Below are positions 36,271-48,111 of a stretch of DNA of 64,000 bases, one piece after another. The translations under genes and the position numbers were made by a program. This DNA is from Sipunculus nudus (taxonomy: Eukaryota; Annelida; Sipuncula; Golfingiida; Sipunculidae): the NCBI GenBank assembly GCA_026874595.1, contig CM049311.1:49107676-49171675 (forward strand), given 5' to 3'. How positions within the stretch are numbered: the first letter of the stretch is position 1; the number at the start of each line of letters is the position of its first letter. Under the pieces are notes generated by a model. That model saw nothing but the letters and a program-made list of their open reading frames with translations. It ran no database searches and had not been told where the DNA came from.

Positions 36271-38254
36271 ATGTCTCCATCCCCTCCAGGGGAGTAATGT
36301 TGTTTTCAGTGCTGTCTGATCATCTGTCGTTGTCAGTCGTTGTCGTCTGTAGATATCTTGTTAACAAGATAACTTTTGAAGGGCTGCATATTTTCCTTCA
36401 AAATTTAAAATACTGATGGTTCCCACCAAAATTTTGGACAAGTTCAAAAATGGGTGACCTTGATCTTCATCTTCAAGGTCAAATCTGCAGAAATGTTAAA
36501 TTTTTGTAGGATATATCTTATTAACACAATAACTTTTGAAGGGCTGCATATTTTCCTCCAAAATTTAAAACGCTGATTGTTCCTACAAAAATCTCAGACG
36601 AGTTTAAACCAGGTGACTTTGACCTTAATCTTCAAGGTCATATCTGCCAAATTGTAAAATTTTTTTGAAGCCCTTAACTTTTGAAGTATTTCACATTTTA
36701 TCTTCAAATTTGATACACAAATTGTCTCTACAATGTTTTATTTGGGTTATATTGTGAGCAGGATAACTTTTTAAGGGCTGCATATTTTCCAAGAAAATTT
36801 GGCACATTAATGGTTCCGACTGAAATCTAGGACAAGTTCGAAACCCTGTGACCTTGACCTTCATCTTCAGGATAACATCTGCTAAAAAGTGTAATTATTT
36901 TGAAGCCCATATCGTTTGAAGTATTTCACATCTTTTCCTCAAATTTGGTATACCCATTGTTCCTACAAAGTTCTCAAAGGAGTTTTAAGCATAAGCATAT
37001 ATAAGCATATATCTTATATATATTGGGCAATATATCCAGTAATAAAACCACTCAAGGAGCATTACATAAAATAGCACACAATATGATATAATATAAACTA
37101 AAATCCTAGATATTTAAAATCATTACAAGTGAGCACATGCAAACAGATATGTTTTCACCTTTGATTTGAAGCATTTGAGGGATTCAGCATTTCTGATACT
37201 GGCTGGTAACTTATTCCACTTTGATAGTGCGGCACATGCAAATGCTCTATCACCATGTGAAAAAGTCTGTTACTCTAAGGCTGCACAAGTACAATACTGG
37301 AACTGGATTGAGTACGACTAGGCTGATGAATAGATATCAATTCTGAAATGTTTTCAGGAGCCGTGTTGTTAATGGCACAGTAGGTGAACATCAAATTTTT
37401 ACATAAGATCCTCTGTTTTTTTGGCAACCAATGTAGTGATTGTAATACTGGAGTAATGTGTTCACACCTTTTTGTCTTTGTAAAGACATGTGTCACATTG
37501 TTCTGAATGCCTTGTAGCCTATCCAACTGCACTGAAGGGAGACCATATAAGATATAATTGTAGTAGTCCAACCGTGATGTTATTAGTGCATGAACTGCAT
37601 GTTCTGCTGATTCCTGCGTCAGATGCTTTCTTATCCTACCAAAGTTCCACAAGTGAAAGTTTGCAGTTTTACCAATTAATGTAATATGTTTGTCTCAATT
37701 CAATGTTGAATCTAATATCACCCCCAAATTCTGCAGTGATTTGCTATGTTCAACGACAGATCCTTCAAGATGTAGTTGAAGGGGATTATTTCTTGCCAAA
37801 TTGTAAGGGCTTCCAATGAGCAGGTACTCCGTTTTTTCTGGGTTTAACTTGAGCATATTTGAGCACATCAAATTATACACATCCTTAATACACTCCCCAA
37901 TACGGTAAACTGATATCAATTCATTCTTGCTATCTGGTACAAAGGACATATAGAGCTGAGTATCATCCGCATACTGATTATTATACATATATAAAGCTGG
38001 TGACCAATATGTACAAGGTCAAATCAGCCAAATTATAGTTATTGTCTTGTGAACACGATTACTTTTGAAGGGTTGAATATTTTCCTCCCAAATTTGAAAC
38101 ACTGGTTGTTCCTACCAAAATGTTGATGAGTTTGAAACCTGGTGACCTCAAAGGGTCACAGCTCTTACCGTGTCTCATTTATATAACCTATATGCAAACA
38201 AGGGGAAAGGGGGAGGCATCTGGTTTTTGCAAGTGCAAAAACAAGCCATTCTGG
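36271..38254 (+). mobile_element. Repeat family E element, interrupted by a LINE fragment
   Basis: It starts ATGTCTCCATCCCCTCCAGG after AATT with a CCCCT-CC-AGGGG palindrome, then GTC/GTT-rich sequence. The body is tandem units of about 180-250 bp with GGGCTGCATATTTTCC and GACCTTGACCTTCATCTTCA. Near the 3' end GGAGGCAT (38212-38219) is the inverted 5' end with one mismatch. A hairpin GTTTTTGC-AAGT-GCAAAAAC (38223-38242) is followed by AAGCCATT and CTGG (38251-38254), then TTT. The middle is split by LINE sequence at about 36986-38000. Confidence 0.65.
37123..38000 (-). pseudogene. 5'-truncated non-LTR retrotransposon (CR1/L2/Jockey-like), reverse transcriptase C-terminal part
   Basis: Read on the minus strand, the translation opens at the catalytic motif QYADDTQLY of a reverse transcriptase and then has LKLNPEKTEYLLIGS and LGVILDS. 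The thumb and C-terminal part follow, with ITSRLDYYNYILYGLP, LHWLPKKQRI and APENISELI, and the end reads DRAFACAALSKWNKLP...KTYLFAC with a TAA stop at 37123-37125. The N-terminal RT and endonuclease are missing, as expected for 5' truncation at insertion. An in-frame TGA near 37692 and a frameshift near 37265-37275 show it is dead. TATA-rich 3' sequence extends to about 36990. It lies antisense to the host gene. Confidence 0.85.
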
Positions 38255-39895
38255 TTTCCACTAAGTCTCTGTGCAGTTATTGAGATTTTTCACATGCAGT
38301 TAATATTTGATAGTAATTAACCCAAATATAATATTGGTTATATGCTGTGAAGGTCTTATGTAAAGTTAGATTGTGAAAGTGGAATTATTAAAATTCATTT
38401 AGATGCTAGCTTTGAAAGCTCCTTGTTTTAGATGCTGGTTGGGACCTGGGCATTTGCCCTTGAAACAGAGATCAAGGTGCCTCACCTAGAGAGGTCACAG
38501 TTATGTAATTCTGCTTATCATGTCACCATATAAAGTGTCTGCAAAGTATAGGTGTGCTTTTATTACCTTGGAAGTGCTTATAATGGTAAGCTCTCCGAGA
38601 GTATTTATTTTAGTTGGATGTCTGCCCCTCATAAGATGGCACTAAGTCAAGTCACTATGACATGCTAAGGTGCTAAATGATAATTGACAAAGGAGGAATC
38701 TTTTAGGTAGTACCTGTCGCTATTGTGTGAACCCTTGGACTGGCAGTACATGTTTTGGCTTAGTAATAACAACATATTTTGGCCATTTGGTTGTTTAAAA
38801 CTTAAATTGCTGTGTTGTTTACTTTTATCTGTTGGAGAAATTGTACCTAGGGGTTTACCCATTCAGGGTTTGATCACAGTAACCTCAAGAACAAAGGCTG
38901 TGCCAGTTAATGGCTCTGGCCCTCATAAAGATTTCAAATCCTTTAAATTAAAAATGTATATTTCTGATTCAAATTAAAAAAAAAAGAAATCATTCTGTGG
39001 CTGTAACCCTAAACTTCCACAAAAATGAATTAATTTTCAGTATAGAAGTTAACAGACAAATCAAATAAAAATGGTTTAAACATAAGACCTAGCTCCTGAC
39101 CAACTGGCAGAGTTACAAAAACTCCAAATAGATCTGGTAAAGTAGTAAATAATTACTGATGATATTAGTGTACATTTTATATTGGGTTGTAGGAAAACCA
39201 ACAAAAATAGCAGGACATACTTGAGGACCTTGTACACTAATCTTATTTGACAAGGCCATTTGTTAAGTAAGGCAATTCAAGGGAAAACCCAGACAGGCCT
39301 CTCAGTCTGTCACCTACTTATTTGTAATTACATCTCATAGACCTGAAATATCAGAAGAGGTCATGTTGTTTTATACCTAATATTTGGTGTTTTATCTGCA
39401 ACAAGACTTTGACATTGGCATGGTCTGTTAATGAGAAGTCAGATTTATTATTATTTTGACAAGAACACTTATTATAGACAGTCAATAAGTTGTGTAAAAA
39501 GGGAAGAAATGAGGTTAATGAATGTAAGGGACAAATATTGAACAGTAATGCCTTAAAGAGTTTAAAAAGAATGAATTAGATTAAAGTTAATTGAGTTAGG
39601 CCTACATAAAATGGAAAGTCAATGACAGTATGTTACTGATATATGGGTCATGTGGATTTGTAATTTATCTAATAATATATCTACAAAACAGACCATGATA
39701 ATTTAAATGCGAATGTCTTATATTCAGATTTGCTCTTTATATCTAAATAACTGTTGTTTATAATTTAGACTACCAAAAATGAAAATTTGCCTTGGATAAG
39801 TAGGTCAGTTAGATGCACCTAATTTTCTGAAATCATGATCTAAGAACTTTTATCAATCTATCATCCCCTTGCATCATAATCATTTCATTACAGCT

Positions 39896-41642
39896 GTATC
39901 CACCAAAACAGAGTTTCGCAGATACTATGTTTTCAGCCAACAGCTGCTGTCGCATTTGTATCTGGGGAACTCCTCCTTAACCACTGGATGGAATTTTATG
40001 AAACTTTGATCAGGTCACATGTGAACTGCTGCACCCTCATTTTCGGTCGACCTCTGACCTTTTCTCTCTGCAGTGCGTCCAGCTGTTCGGTTGTTTTCAC
40101 ACAAAAACCCTCATCTTGGAACTGGTTTGACCAATCGGGCTGAAATTTTCCATGAGTAATGCTCTTGGATAGCTTTATGGTGGCGTCCTCTACAAACATA
40201 CAGTGAAACCTGTCTAAAGCGGACAGTCAAGGGACTCAATCATTTTGTCCTTAATAGTGAGGTGTCCTTATTAGGCAGGTTGACCTTAGTTGATAACTGA
40301 GGGATTATAAATTAAGACAACGAACGGCTTCAAGAACATGTTTAAATAAGTATTATATCAGATTTCATGTAAATGTACAAAATATTCATGCACACATCAT
40401 GCATTCAGTATCCATATACAAACTGTGATTATATTTACTTATCTTAAGTTAAGTGAACAATAAAAGGAGAAAAGTCTATGAAGACATACGTAAAAACAAT
40501 GTTCATATTTTCGTGTACGCACTTTTTCGCTGATTCACTCAGTCGAATAAGCTTGACTTTCTCAGATAGCAATAGCTCCCGCCCAAGAATATGTGTGGTG
40601 CCATCTGGCGGCATTGCCTAAAACTCTCCTTGTTCAGTTGTCCAAATGCAATAATCTCAAAGATGACAACAACGTTGATAATGCGAAGATTGTAATGGTT
40701 ACTAACCTGGGAACATTCGTTTTTATAGGTGAATGTAACTTTAGCCTAAAATAAACTTTCTTTGATGATGGTTGTTTGGTTTGATTTGCTTTAATGTGGA
40801 AGGCACCCGAGAGTAAAAGAACCCAGAGGAGCTTGTGCACGGCGGCACGGTACAAACAGTAACAGAGCGAGCAGATGTTTGTCACTGAGCAGAACAGTTT
40901 GAGATATACTGAGCAAAACAGATAAATTAATATCAAACAGCCTGCTATAACAAAGTGGCTAATTTTACAGTTAGATATTGCGTGGTGAGATCAGGGACAC
41001 ATGGGAAATCGGTAGCCGTTTAATCAATTTAATGACCCCACGGTCGAGCGAAAAATATGCAGCTTCACAATGTGTGAATGATCAACCATGAAATAAAGTG
41101 ACATGATGTTTACCACTTCATATTTGCCGTGTTTAACTTAGGAGCACATCACACCGTGACATGAGCATGGACATGCATTAAGGTAACAACTGGGGATTGC
41201 ATAATCCTTTGTGTTCCAGTCCCGGGAACAGAAACAGTACTGGTGGTCTTTGATGTTGCCTGGGGAGAGTGGTCCTTGTCCGCCGGAGGTGACATATCGT
41301 GTCAGCATTTGTCAGGTTCTTTTACTCTTAGAATGTTGGTTTGAGTTGAAATCTGCTGTCCGTTGTCCGCAGTAGTGAGGTGTCTGCCTTACAGAGGTTC
41401 TGCTTATACAGAACATATAGGGAAATTTGAAGGGACTTAACTATCTTGTCCGTTGTAGCCAGTTGTCTGCCTAAGTGAGGTGTCCGTTAGAACAGTTTTC
41501 ACTGTATTTGCAAAATTTCTTGTCCATCCTGGGTAAAACTGTATTTCTATTTTTCCCCTTATCACTCAATCCATGCCTCACTTCACCCATACCACTCTGA
41601 TTTTAGCAAATACTTAGTTGCTTGTCGACTACCATATTCTAG
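39896..41642 (+). mobile_element. Repeat family C copy 3, split by a TIR transposon
   Basis: The 5' palindrome arms GTATCCACCAAAAC and GAGTTTCGCAGATAC occupy 39896-39925. The body breaks off at 40200 within the 'ctacaaaca' of a module and resumes at 41505 with TATTTGCAAAATTTC. The 3' end (41570-41642) has the usual CACTCAATCCATGCCTCACT, TAGTTGCTTGTCGACTACC and ATTCTAG. Only one module remains, so it is shorter than copy 1 apart from the insertion. Confidence 0.75.
40201..41504. mobile_element. TA-flanked TIR transposon (Tc1/mariner-pogo-like, non-autonomous, 1304 bp)
   Basis: It begins CAGTGAAACCTGTCTAAAGC and ends with the inverted form AACAGTTTTCACTG. It is flanked by TA on both sides (40199-40200, 41505-41506). 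The subterminal GGACA and GAGGTGTCC sequences are repeated inward on both ends, so the inverted repeats are long but diverged. Removing the element and one TA restores a normal family C module. The interior is more GC-rich than the surroundings but has no transposase-like ORF; the 100-codon minus ORF at 40634-40936 resembles nothing I know. Confidence 0.75.
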
Positions 41643-43145
41643 ATACTGAAGAAAACCAATCAAAATGTTGATGATCAGCCAGTTATCAGATGTAAAATAA
41701 ATTCCTGTAAAAATGTCAGGTTTCTCTTTTTGGATTTATGGGAAGTAGTTTAAATTCTCTGTCTGTAGAAAACATGTATAAACAAAATGCTCACTAACCT
41801 GAAAATGTTTCTCTTTAGAATTGCCTGGACACAAAACCACTAATTTAGAACTCTTCAAGTTGATTTCCAATTCTTAATAGGATCCTGAAGAAGTTGATTC
41901 CTGATTTAGTCATGAAATACAATTTAGATCATTGAAAATTTATATATATTGTATTCAGACATACCTTTTAATGTATTATATGTTGATCTACTGTAAAAGA
42001 TGGTAAAAGGAGAAATCCTAGGCAATCTGGACAACCATTAAAGACAGAGGGCTTCATGCAGAGATTTAGAGTATGATCTGTTACAGAAAATTTAAGACTT
42101 TAGTAAAACAGTTCAGTCACTGAAGACAGAGGCCATTTGTAGAGTCAGTAATAGATTGAAGTATAGAACCAGGCTTACTGGGGTTAGAACTCCTAGGGGA
42201 GAACATGGTAGAAGAATATTTCAGATCCCAAAGTCCCTACACTAATTACTGTAGACAGCTGCCAGTCTTTGCTCCCTAATAGATGTTTCTCTGTTTTCCT
42301 TGTAAGGACACTATGTGGTCTTCCTGGCCGCTGTTCCCTGGGTCCAATAAAACAGATTTGGAGGTGTTCTTTCTCCGGCCTTGATTGGTTGATGACTCCT
42401 TGGGGAGGGTAAAACACAACAGGTTACTAAGGAACTGATGGTGGTCAGATGGTTCCTCTTCATTCAAGTGAGGGATATGGTATTAACTCCATCCTGTTCT
42501 GTTTGGACTCTTGACACAGTTCAAAACAGATTTTTATTGTAGGTCTTTCTGTCAAACAGGTATAACAAGCTGAATTTTCTTTTGAAGAACTTAATATTTG
42601 TTATTCTCATCTATTTTATATTTTTCAGTACCATATATTAACTGTTATAGTCTCGGCTGTTTCATCCCCACATGTCCACCTAAATTTTAAGTTGAAAATA
42701 TTTATTAGTTACATTTCAAGGGAAACTATAGTTTAGGGTAGAGATTTGAAGGACCTCTTTTTCAACAAGGTAATTAAAAACCTACCGTACACCTTATTTA
42801 AGAAACAGAATTATTTGAAAATATGAGAAATCGGTCTACATTTAATAACAGGTCAGACCGACTGATGGTGATCAGGTTTATGGGAACATGCTAATTAAAA
42901 CAGCCTAAATTAACAGAGCTGCTGATTGGATGATGTAATGTAAACATTCTAAAAATATAGCCAGCTAAAACAAAGATGGCTAATCATGGAAGAACACATC
43001 ATATCTGCCAGATAATTGTGAAGAGGCTAAAATATTGTGAAACATAAACTGTGGATTATTGTTAAATTCTTAATTGCCATATTAGATTGTCACTTCCATA
43101 TGAAGGTTTCTAGGAAATAATTGTATCTATACCTACCAGAAGTGA

Positions 43146-43428
43146 TGCATGTGTTTAGATCTCACATAGCTCTTTATCATACAAGAAACTGGTGGCTGGT
43201 TTGACTTTTCCACCTAAAATTTTGCATGTGTATATATCTTTGATAGTTTCTTGTTCAAATAACAGGTGGCGCCACCTACAGTCATGTTTATGTGGCAGAC
43301 ATCCATGGCTAAAATATGTAACACATCTAACTCTATTTCCCATTGCCAGTCAATCCATGCCTCACTACAACTGTCCTACTCTGATTTTGGTGGTTACAGT
43401 AGTCGCTTGTCAACTACCCATATTCTAG
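43146..43428 (+). mobile_element. Repeat family C 3' fragment
   Basis: A 5'-truncated copy starts inside a module ('agatctcacatagctc'). It carries AGGTGGCGCCACCT (43264-43277), the CAATCCATGCCTCAC segment, GTAGTCGCTTGTCAACTAC and ATTCTAG (43422-43428). Confidence 0.75.
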
Positions 43429-43569
43429 TTGAAAAATATCAACTTATATGAAAATTATCTACAAAAACAGGTGGAAATGGGTGGTGAAATGGACTATAGT
43501 AAGGATTCATTTTAATTGACATGTGAAGAACCTAAGAATCAATTGAACTAACCGATAATGAGTCAATTT

Positions 43570-45167
43570 TATCCCTTAAAGCAGAGTTTTTCGGATACTA
43601 TGTTTCAGCCCCCAACTGCCACATAGGTTTCTGGAGAACTCCTCTGTTTAAACACTGGAAGGAATTTTATGAAAGTCCAATTATGACATGAGTCACATAT
43701 GAACTGCTGCACGCTCATTTTAGGCCAACCTCTAACCTTTCCTCTCTGCACAGCATCCATCTGTGCATCTGTTTTCACACATAAACCTCAATATCTTTGC
43801 CACCTGCAACCATTTTTGCACAGCTTCCATCTGTTAATCTGCCTTTATGCTCCGAACACAGCACGTGACCTCCTGGTGACCTTCCACTCACACGCCATGA
43901 GACATAGCAGGATTCTTCAGGGATGGCAGGGTGCCAAACATCCAGTCAGTTTGGGCTGGATAAACTAAAATCTGATTGGCTCTGTGCTTAAACAAATCTG
44001 CAGAACCTGTAGAAGAAATCTGATTGGCTTATTGGCTTAGCGTGTAAATAAACATGTCTGGGCCCATGGATGCTCGTGTAGCACTGCAAGAGAGGAAATA
44101 TGCAGAGAGTAGGGGATAACTGACCTCAGGCCACACCACCAAGTCAGTATAGTGACTCTGTTGAAAGTTGACGATTGTGTATTCCAATGGGAGGTGGAAA
44201 AAGTCTGTGCTACCAAGCGCTTTCCACTGCAGTGCAAAGTGACCAGTACCTCAAAGAACATCTGATTGTGCTGGTTATACCTGCAGTGTGATTGGTTTAG
44301 TATTATCAGGGGGAATTCCACAGAGACAGCACCTCCTGGTTGCCAAACCTGACTAGCAAATGCGGTTTATTGCAGCCTGTAGTGTAGCGAATAGTTGAGC
44401 ATATAGCATATTCTATGCTTACGGAGCATAATCTGCCTTAAATTGGTTTAAAATCACTCATATCTTGGCAGTGGTTGCATGCATGGACTTATTAACCTGA
44501 AGTTTTGCATCTGTATACATCTTGGATAGCTCTCTCAATTTCATGACATGTGACATCACCTATATTCATGTTTTTGCTGCAAACATCCATGCTAATATCT
44601 CAGGATTAGTCTGTCATATTGGCCTGATCATTTTGCATGTGTATAGATGTTACATTGCTCTTTATCATAAACAAAACTGGTGGCCTCATCTGCAACCAAT
44701 TTTGCACAGTGTCCATCTGTCTGTCTATTTTGGGTTATATCACTCCTATCTTGGCAGTGGTTTGACTTATCTGCCTGAAATTTTGCATGTGTATACATCT
44801 CACATAGATTTCTTGTGTATATGACAGGTGGCACCACCTACAATCATGTTTATGCAGCAGACAACCATACTTTTATCTCAGGACTGGTTTGATGTATCAG
44901 CCCAGAAATTTGCATGAGAATTAATCACTCATTACTCAGCAGTGGTTTGACTTATCAACCTGAACTTTTGCATATGTACACATCTAGGATAACCTTTCCA
45001 GCTGTTCAAATGACAGGTGGCACCCCCTATAATCATGTTAACATCCATGCTAATTTGCAACACATCTCACTCTATATCCCCTTACCACTCAATCCATGCC
45101 TCCCTTCACCCATACCACTGTAATTTTGATGGATACACATATTTGCTTGTCAACTAACCGTCTTCTG
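43570..45167 (+). mobile_element. Repeat family C copy 5, split by a MITE
   Basis: The 5' end is decayed (TATCCCTTAAAGCAGAGTTT then TCGGATAC). Modules follow with GGTGGCACCACC (44827) and a decayed box near 45016. The 3' end reads GGATACACATATTTGCTTGT and TCTTCTGG (CTGG 45164-45167). The middle is interrupted at 43846-44430 by a MITE with a perfect 9-bp target duplication. Confidence 0.75.
43846..44430 (-). mobile_element. MITE with 9-bp target duplication (Mutator-like?), copy 1
   Basis: Perfect 9-bp terminal inverted repeats TATGCTCCG (43846-43854) and CGGAGCATA (44422-44430) sit directly inside a perfect 9-bp direct repeat ATCTGCCTT (43837-43845 and 44431-44439). ATCTGCCTT is part of the normal family C module ('ctgttcatctgccttggg'), so the duplication arose by insertion. 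A 9-bp duplication is typical of Mutator-type transposases, but the TIRs are short, so the superfamily is uncertain. The body matches 53570-54124 in reverse orientation. ORFs on both strands are not conserved. Confidence 0.75.
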
Positions 45168-45894
45168 GTTGTTAAACACGTACATGTTAGTAAAACATGA
45201 TTGAATCAGTTTTGTTCAGACCATTTTAATTATCATAAGAAAATTAATATAAATTGGAGAGAATTCAGATATTTTTAAGGATTTCAAGACTGTTTCTAAA
45301 TTGCCTGATCAGTTGTAGTTTTAATGGGAAATCATTATTGGTCTTAGGTAGGTATACTGACTTTTGGAAATGTCTCAGTGAATTTTCAACAGATACAGAG
45401 CAGACTTCAAGGACATGCTGGCTATGATTGAAGCGAACTTTCAATGATTGAAATTCTCCTATGTGTCTCATGCTCTCCCAACTTTTGATGGTTTGAGATT
45501 GGCTACCAGCACATCAAACCTCTACGGTGTCTCATATTATACCCATAGGCGACAGTTTACATGGAATATTGATCCTTTAGATTATATTAAAGTGCCTGAC
45601 TTTTCCCAGAGCTATAGGTGAAGGATGGGCAGTGATAATGAACATTGACATTGAAAATGAGGCTTGTGATCTTGCGATCATTGCCAAGAAATTGGTCCAT
45701 TTATGTACATTATGCTGCCCCAATGGTTGTTGCATACTCTGAATTTAGATGGAATCCCCTTTGATTTTTATTTTATTTGTTAATACCGGAAACCAGTGCT
45801 CTAAGAGCTGATATCAAAGAAAATCCTTGTTTAAATAACATTTCTGTGAGTACAAAAATAGTTAAACAGAGGAAAGTACACATATGTAATTATT

Positions 45895-46083
45895 GTTTCC
45901 TGCTTCACGGATTGGGGGGACATTGATTTGGGTTTGTCTGTCTGTCTCTCCATCCATCAGGTTTTCATTTCTGTGTGATAACTTTCCTAAATAATATCCT
46001 ATTTCATTCAAATTTGGGTCGCTGTTTGCTCTCATGCAAACCTTAGTTATTATTGGTTTTGGGGTGTCTGTCTTAAAAATCAC
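45895..46083 (+). repeat. Fragment of another GTCT-containing repeat
   Basis: GGGGGGACATTGATTTGGG is followed by GTCTGTCTGTCTCTCCATCC and a body of unknown family ending near a decayed boundary. The layout (5' G/C-rich start, GTCT tract) is like families A-F, but no 3' end is seen. Confidence 0.4.
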
Positions 46084-46283
46084 TTATGTTCTACATTCAC
46101 AAAAGATTTTATATTGAGACATCTGAAGGGGACAATGAAAACAAAAACATAGGCACAATGACATGTGCAGATATCTACAGGGGAAAATAAAAACTAAAAA
46201 ATATTGAGGCAGAAGTGAGGGACAAAAATTCCATGAATTTGCTTGTTTAACATGAGCTAACAGAGCTCATGTATTACAAGGAA

Positions 46284-46321
46284 CCACCCCCCCCCCCCCC
46301 CACACACACACTGACACACAC
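46284..46321. repeat. Poly-C followed by CA-rich microsatellite
   Basis: A run of about 17 C is followed by a short ACACAC tract. Similar long G or C runs lie at 46633-46647 and 46936-46953, an unusual density of homopolymers within 700 bp. Confidence 0.85.
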
Positions 46322-47289
46322 CTACCTACACATGTGCATGATCTTCTTTCCAAGAAAGTAAAACTAACTTACAGGAACTTCTTTCAGATTTAACATGCAG
46401 CAATTTGAGAAAATTCTCTTTTGTGGAAAGGGAATATTTAAAAGATATTTAATTGCTATTGGCCAAGGCTGATGTTACTATTTTATTCTCTGGATTGTGA
46501 AAAAATATGATCACAGGAAAGCCTTAAGGTCTGACTTCTTGTTCCAAGAGTATAATGACAAAATGTATAAATATATTTTTGCTTGAAGGATTATTTTTTT
46601 AGATATTATTAAGGGTTGTTGGTAGTGAACTAGGGGGGGGGGGGGGGAGGGAGAGGAAGGCAACCTTTTGAGCTTGACGATTAGGACTAGAGAGGGGGCC
46701 CATGCAGTAAATTTGTCCATTCAATGTCTGGTCCATTGATGTTCTGCAACTGCAGTGATATAGCTGTTTGTGAAAGGAGTCTCAGTGTGATGCAGGATGG
46801 ATTAAACTAACCCTGGTGGCATTGTGCCAGTACACACTGTAAATGAATTTGACCATCTGGTCTAGCACTCAGTGGCCAGATAAATGTATTAGAGAAGGTG
46901 ATTACAATGTTAACAACAGGCTGTATGGCAAGAGTCCCCCCCCCCCCCCCCCCACTCAACAAGACAGTAGATGAATCAAAGTGGCTGGAAAGGTTTAGTT
47001 TCCAAAAATCATAACTACTCTGCATAAGTTTAGAAATCTTAGATTTTATGTTGACACATTTCTATCCAGAGCTCATTGGATAATCCAAGTCAGTAGTACA
47101 TCTATAAACATCAGGTCCTGATAATGAAAGGGATGTATCTGTTTCCTGTCTCCACCTTCCTATCCTGGGCAGTAAGAAGCATCAGTAAGGATAAGACCAT
47201 GAATATCAAATATCCTCTGAGGAAAATGGTATATTAAAGTTTTGAATTAATGCTTATAGGTTGTCCTAACATATGATCACCATATTTTT

Positions 47290-48111
47290 TCACTTAACGT
47301 GACTTAAAAGGTGATGGATTTTTATTAAACTTATTGTAAGTATTTACCAAAAGAGTTTCTCACCTGAATTAAATACTTTGCAAAGGCCTAACATATTTAT
47401 TTAGGTCAGAGGTCACCAGACTTCTTTGTGGTGGTATCCATGATAACTTGCCAGGAATTTGATGGATTTTAATTAAACTAAACCATATCATATATTAACC
47501 AAGTTTGACACCCTTCAAAGTCCATGGATATTTTAATGAGGTCAGAAGTCACCAGAAATTTTTTCATGTATTATATTTTGTATTAATTGCTGTGATAACT
47601 AGGAATTTGATAGGTTTTGCCAACATTCAGTGTGAACGTTAAACCATGAAAGTAACAGCCCAGGGATCATTGTTGACAAAATCTGTGCATATTTAATGAC
47701 GTCAGATGTATGTTAAATTACAAGACATATAGGACAGGCATTATTATATATGCACACCTGCAATGCTCTTGTTTCAACATGCTTATCAAATTTAGTTTAT
47801 TCTCATTATTTCAGTTAATAGATTTAATGCGCATTATTATACTTCAGCTCATCTCCACTTTCTTCCTTATTCTACCATTTACAGGGTATCATATGTTCCA
47901 CGTGGGTATTTTACATGCATGTTAATTTACATTACAGTCTCATAGTGGAAATACTGATAATTTTACAGATATTTGATCATGAGAGGCTCCTGCATCTTTC
48001 ATGAAGTCCATAAAAGTGCATGGAAATTCAACACAATTGCCAGGATTTTATACAATATTCCAGCTCATAATCAATTTCAGCTGAGCCCTGTGACCCTCAG
48101 GTCCCTTGTTT
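47290..48111 (+). mobile_element. A-type composite with 3' terminus
   Basis: The first 470 bp contain repeated units with GATGGATTTTTATTAAACTT and GTCAGAGGTCACCAGA. The rest (47760-48111) matches 14265-14640. The terminus is CAGCTGAGC, CTGTGACCCTCAGGTC and CCTTGTTT, a standard family A 3' end. No family A 5' end is seen, so it is 5'-truncated or a composite. Confidence 0.6.
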
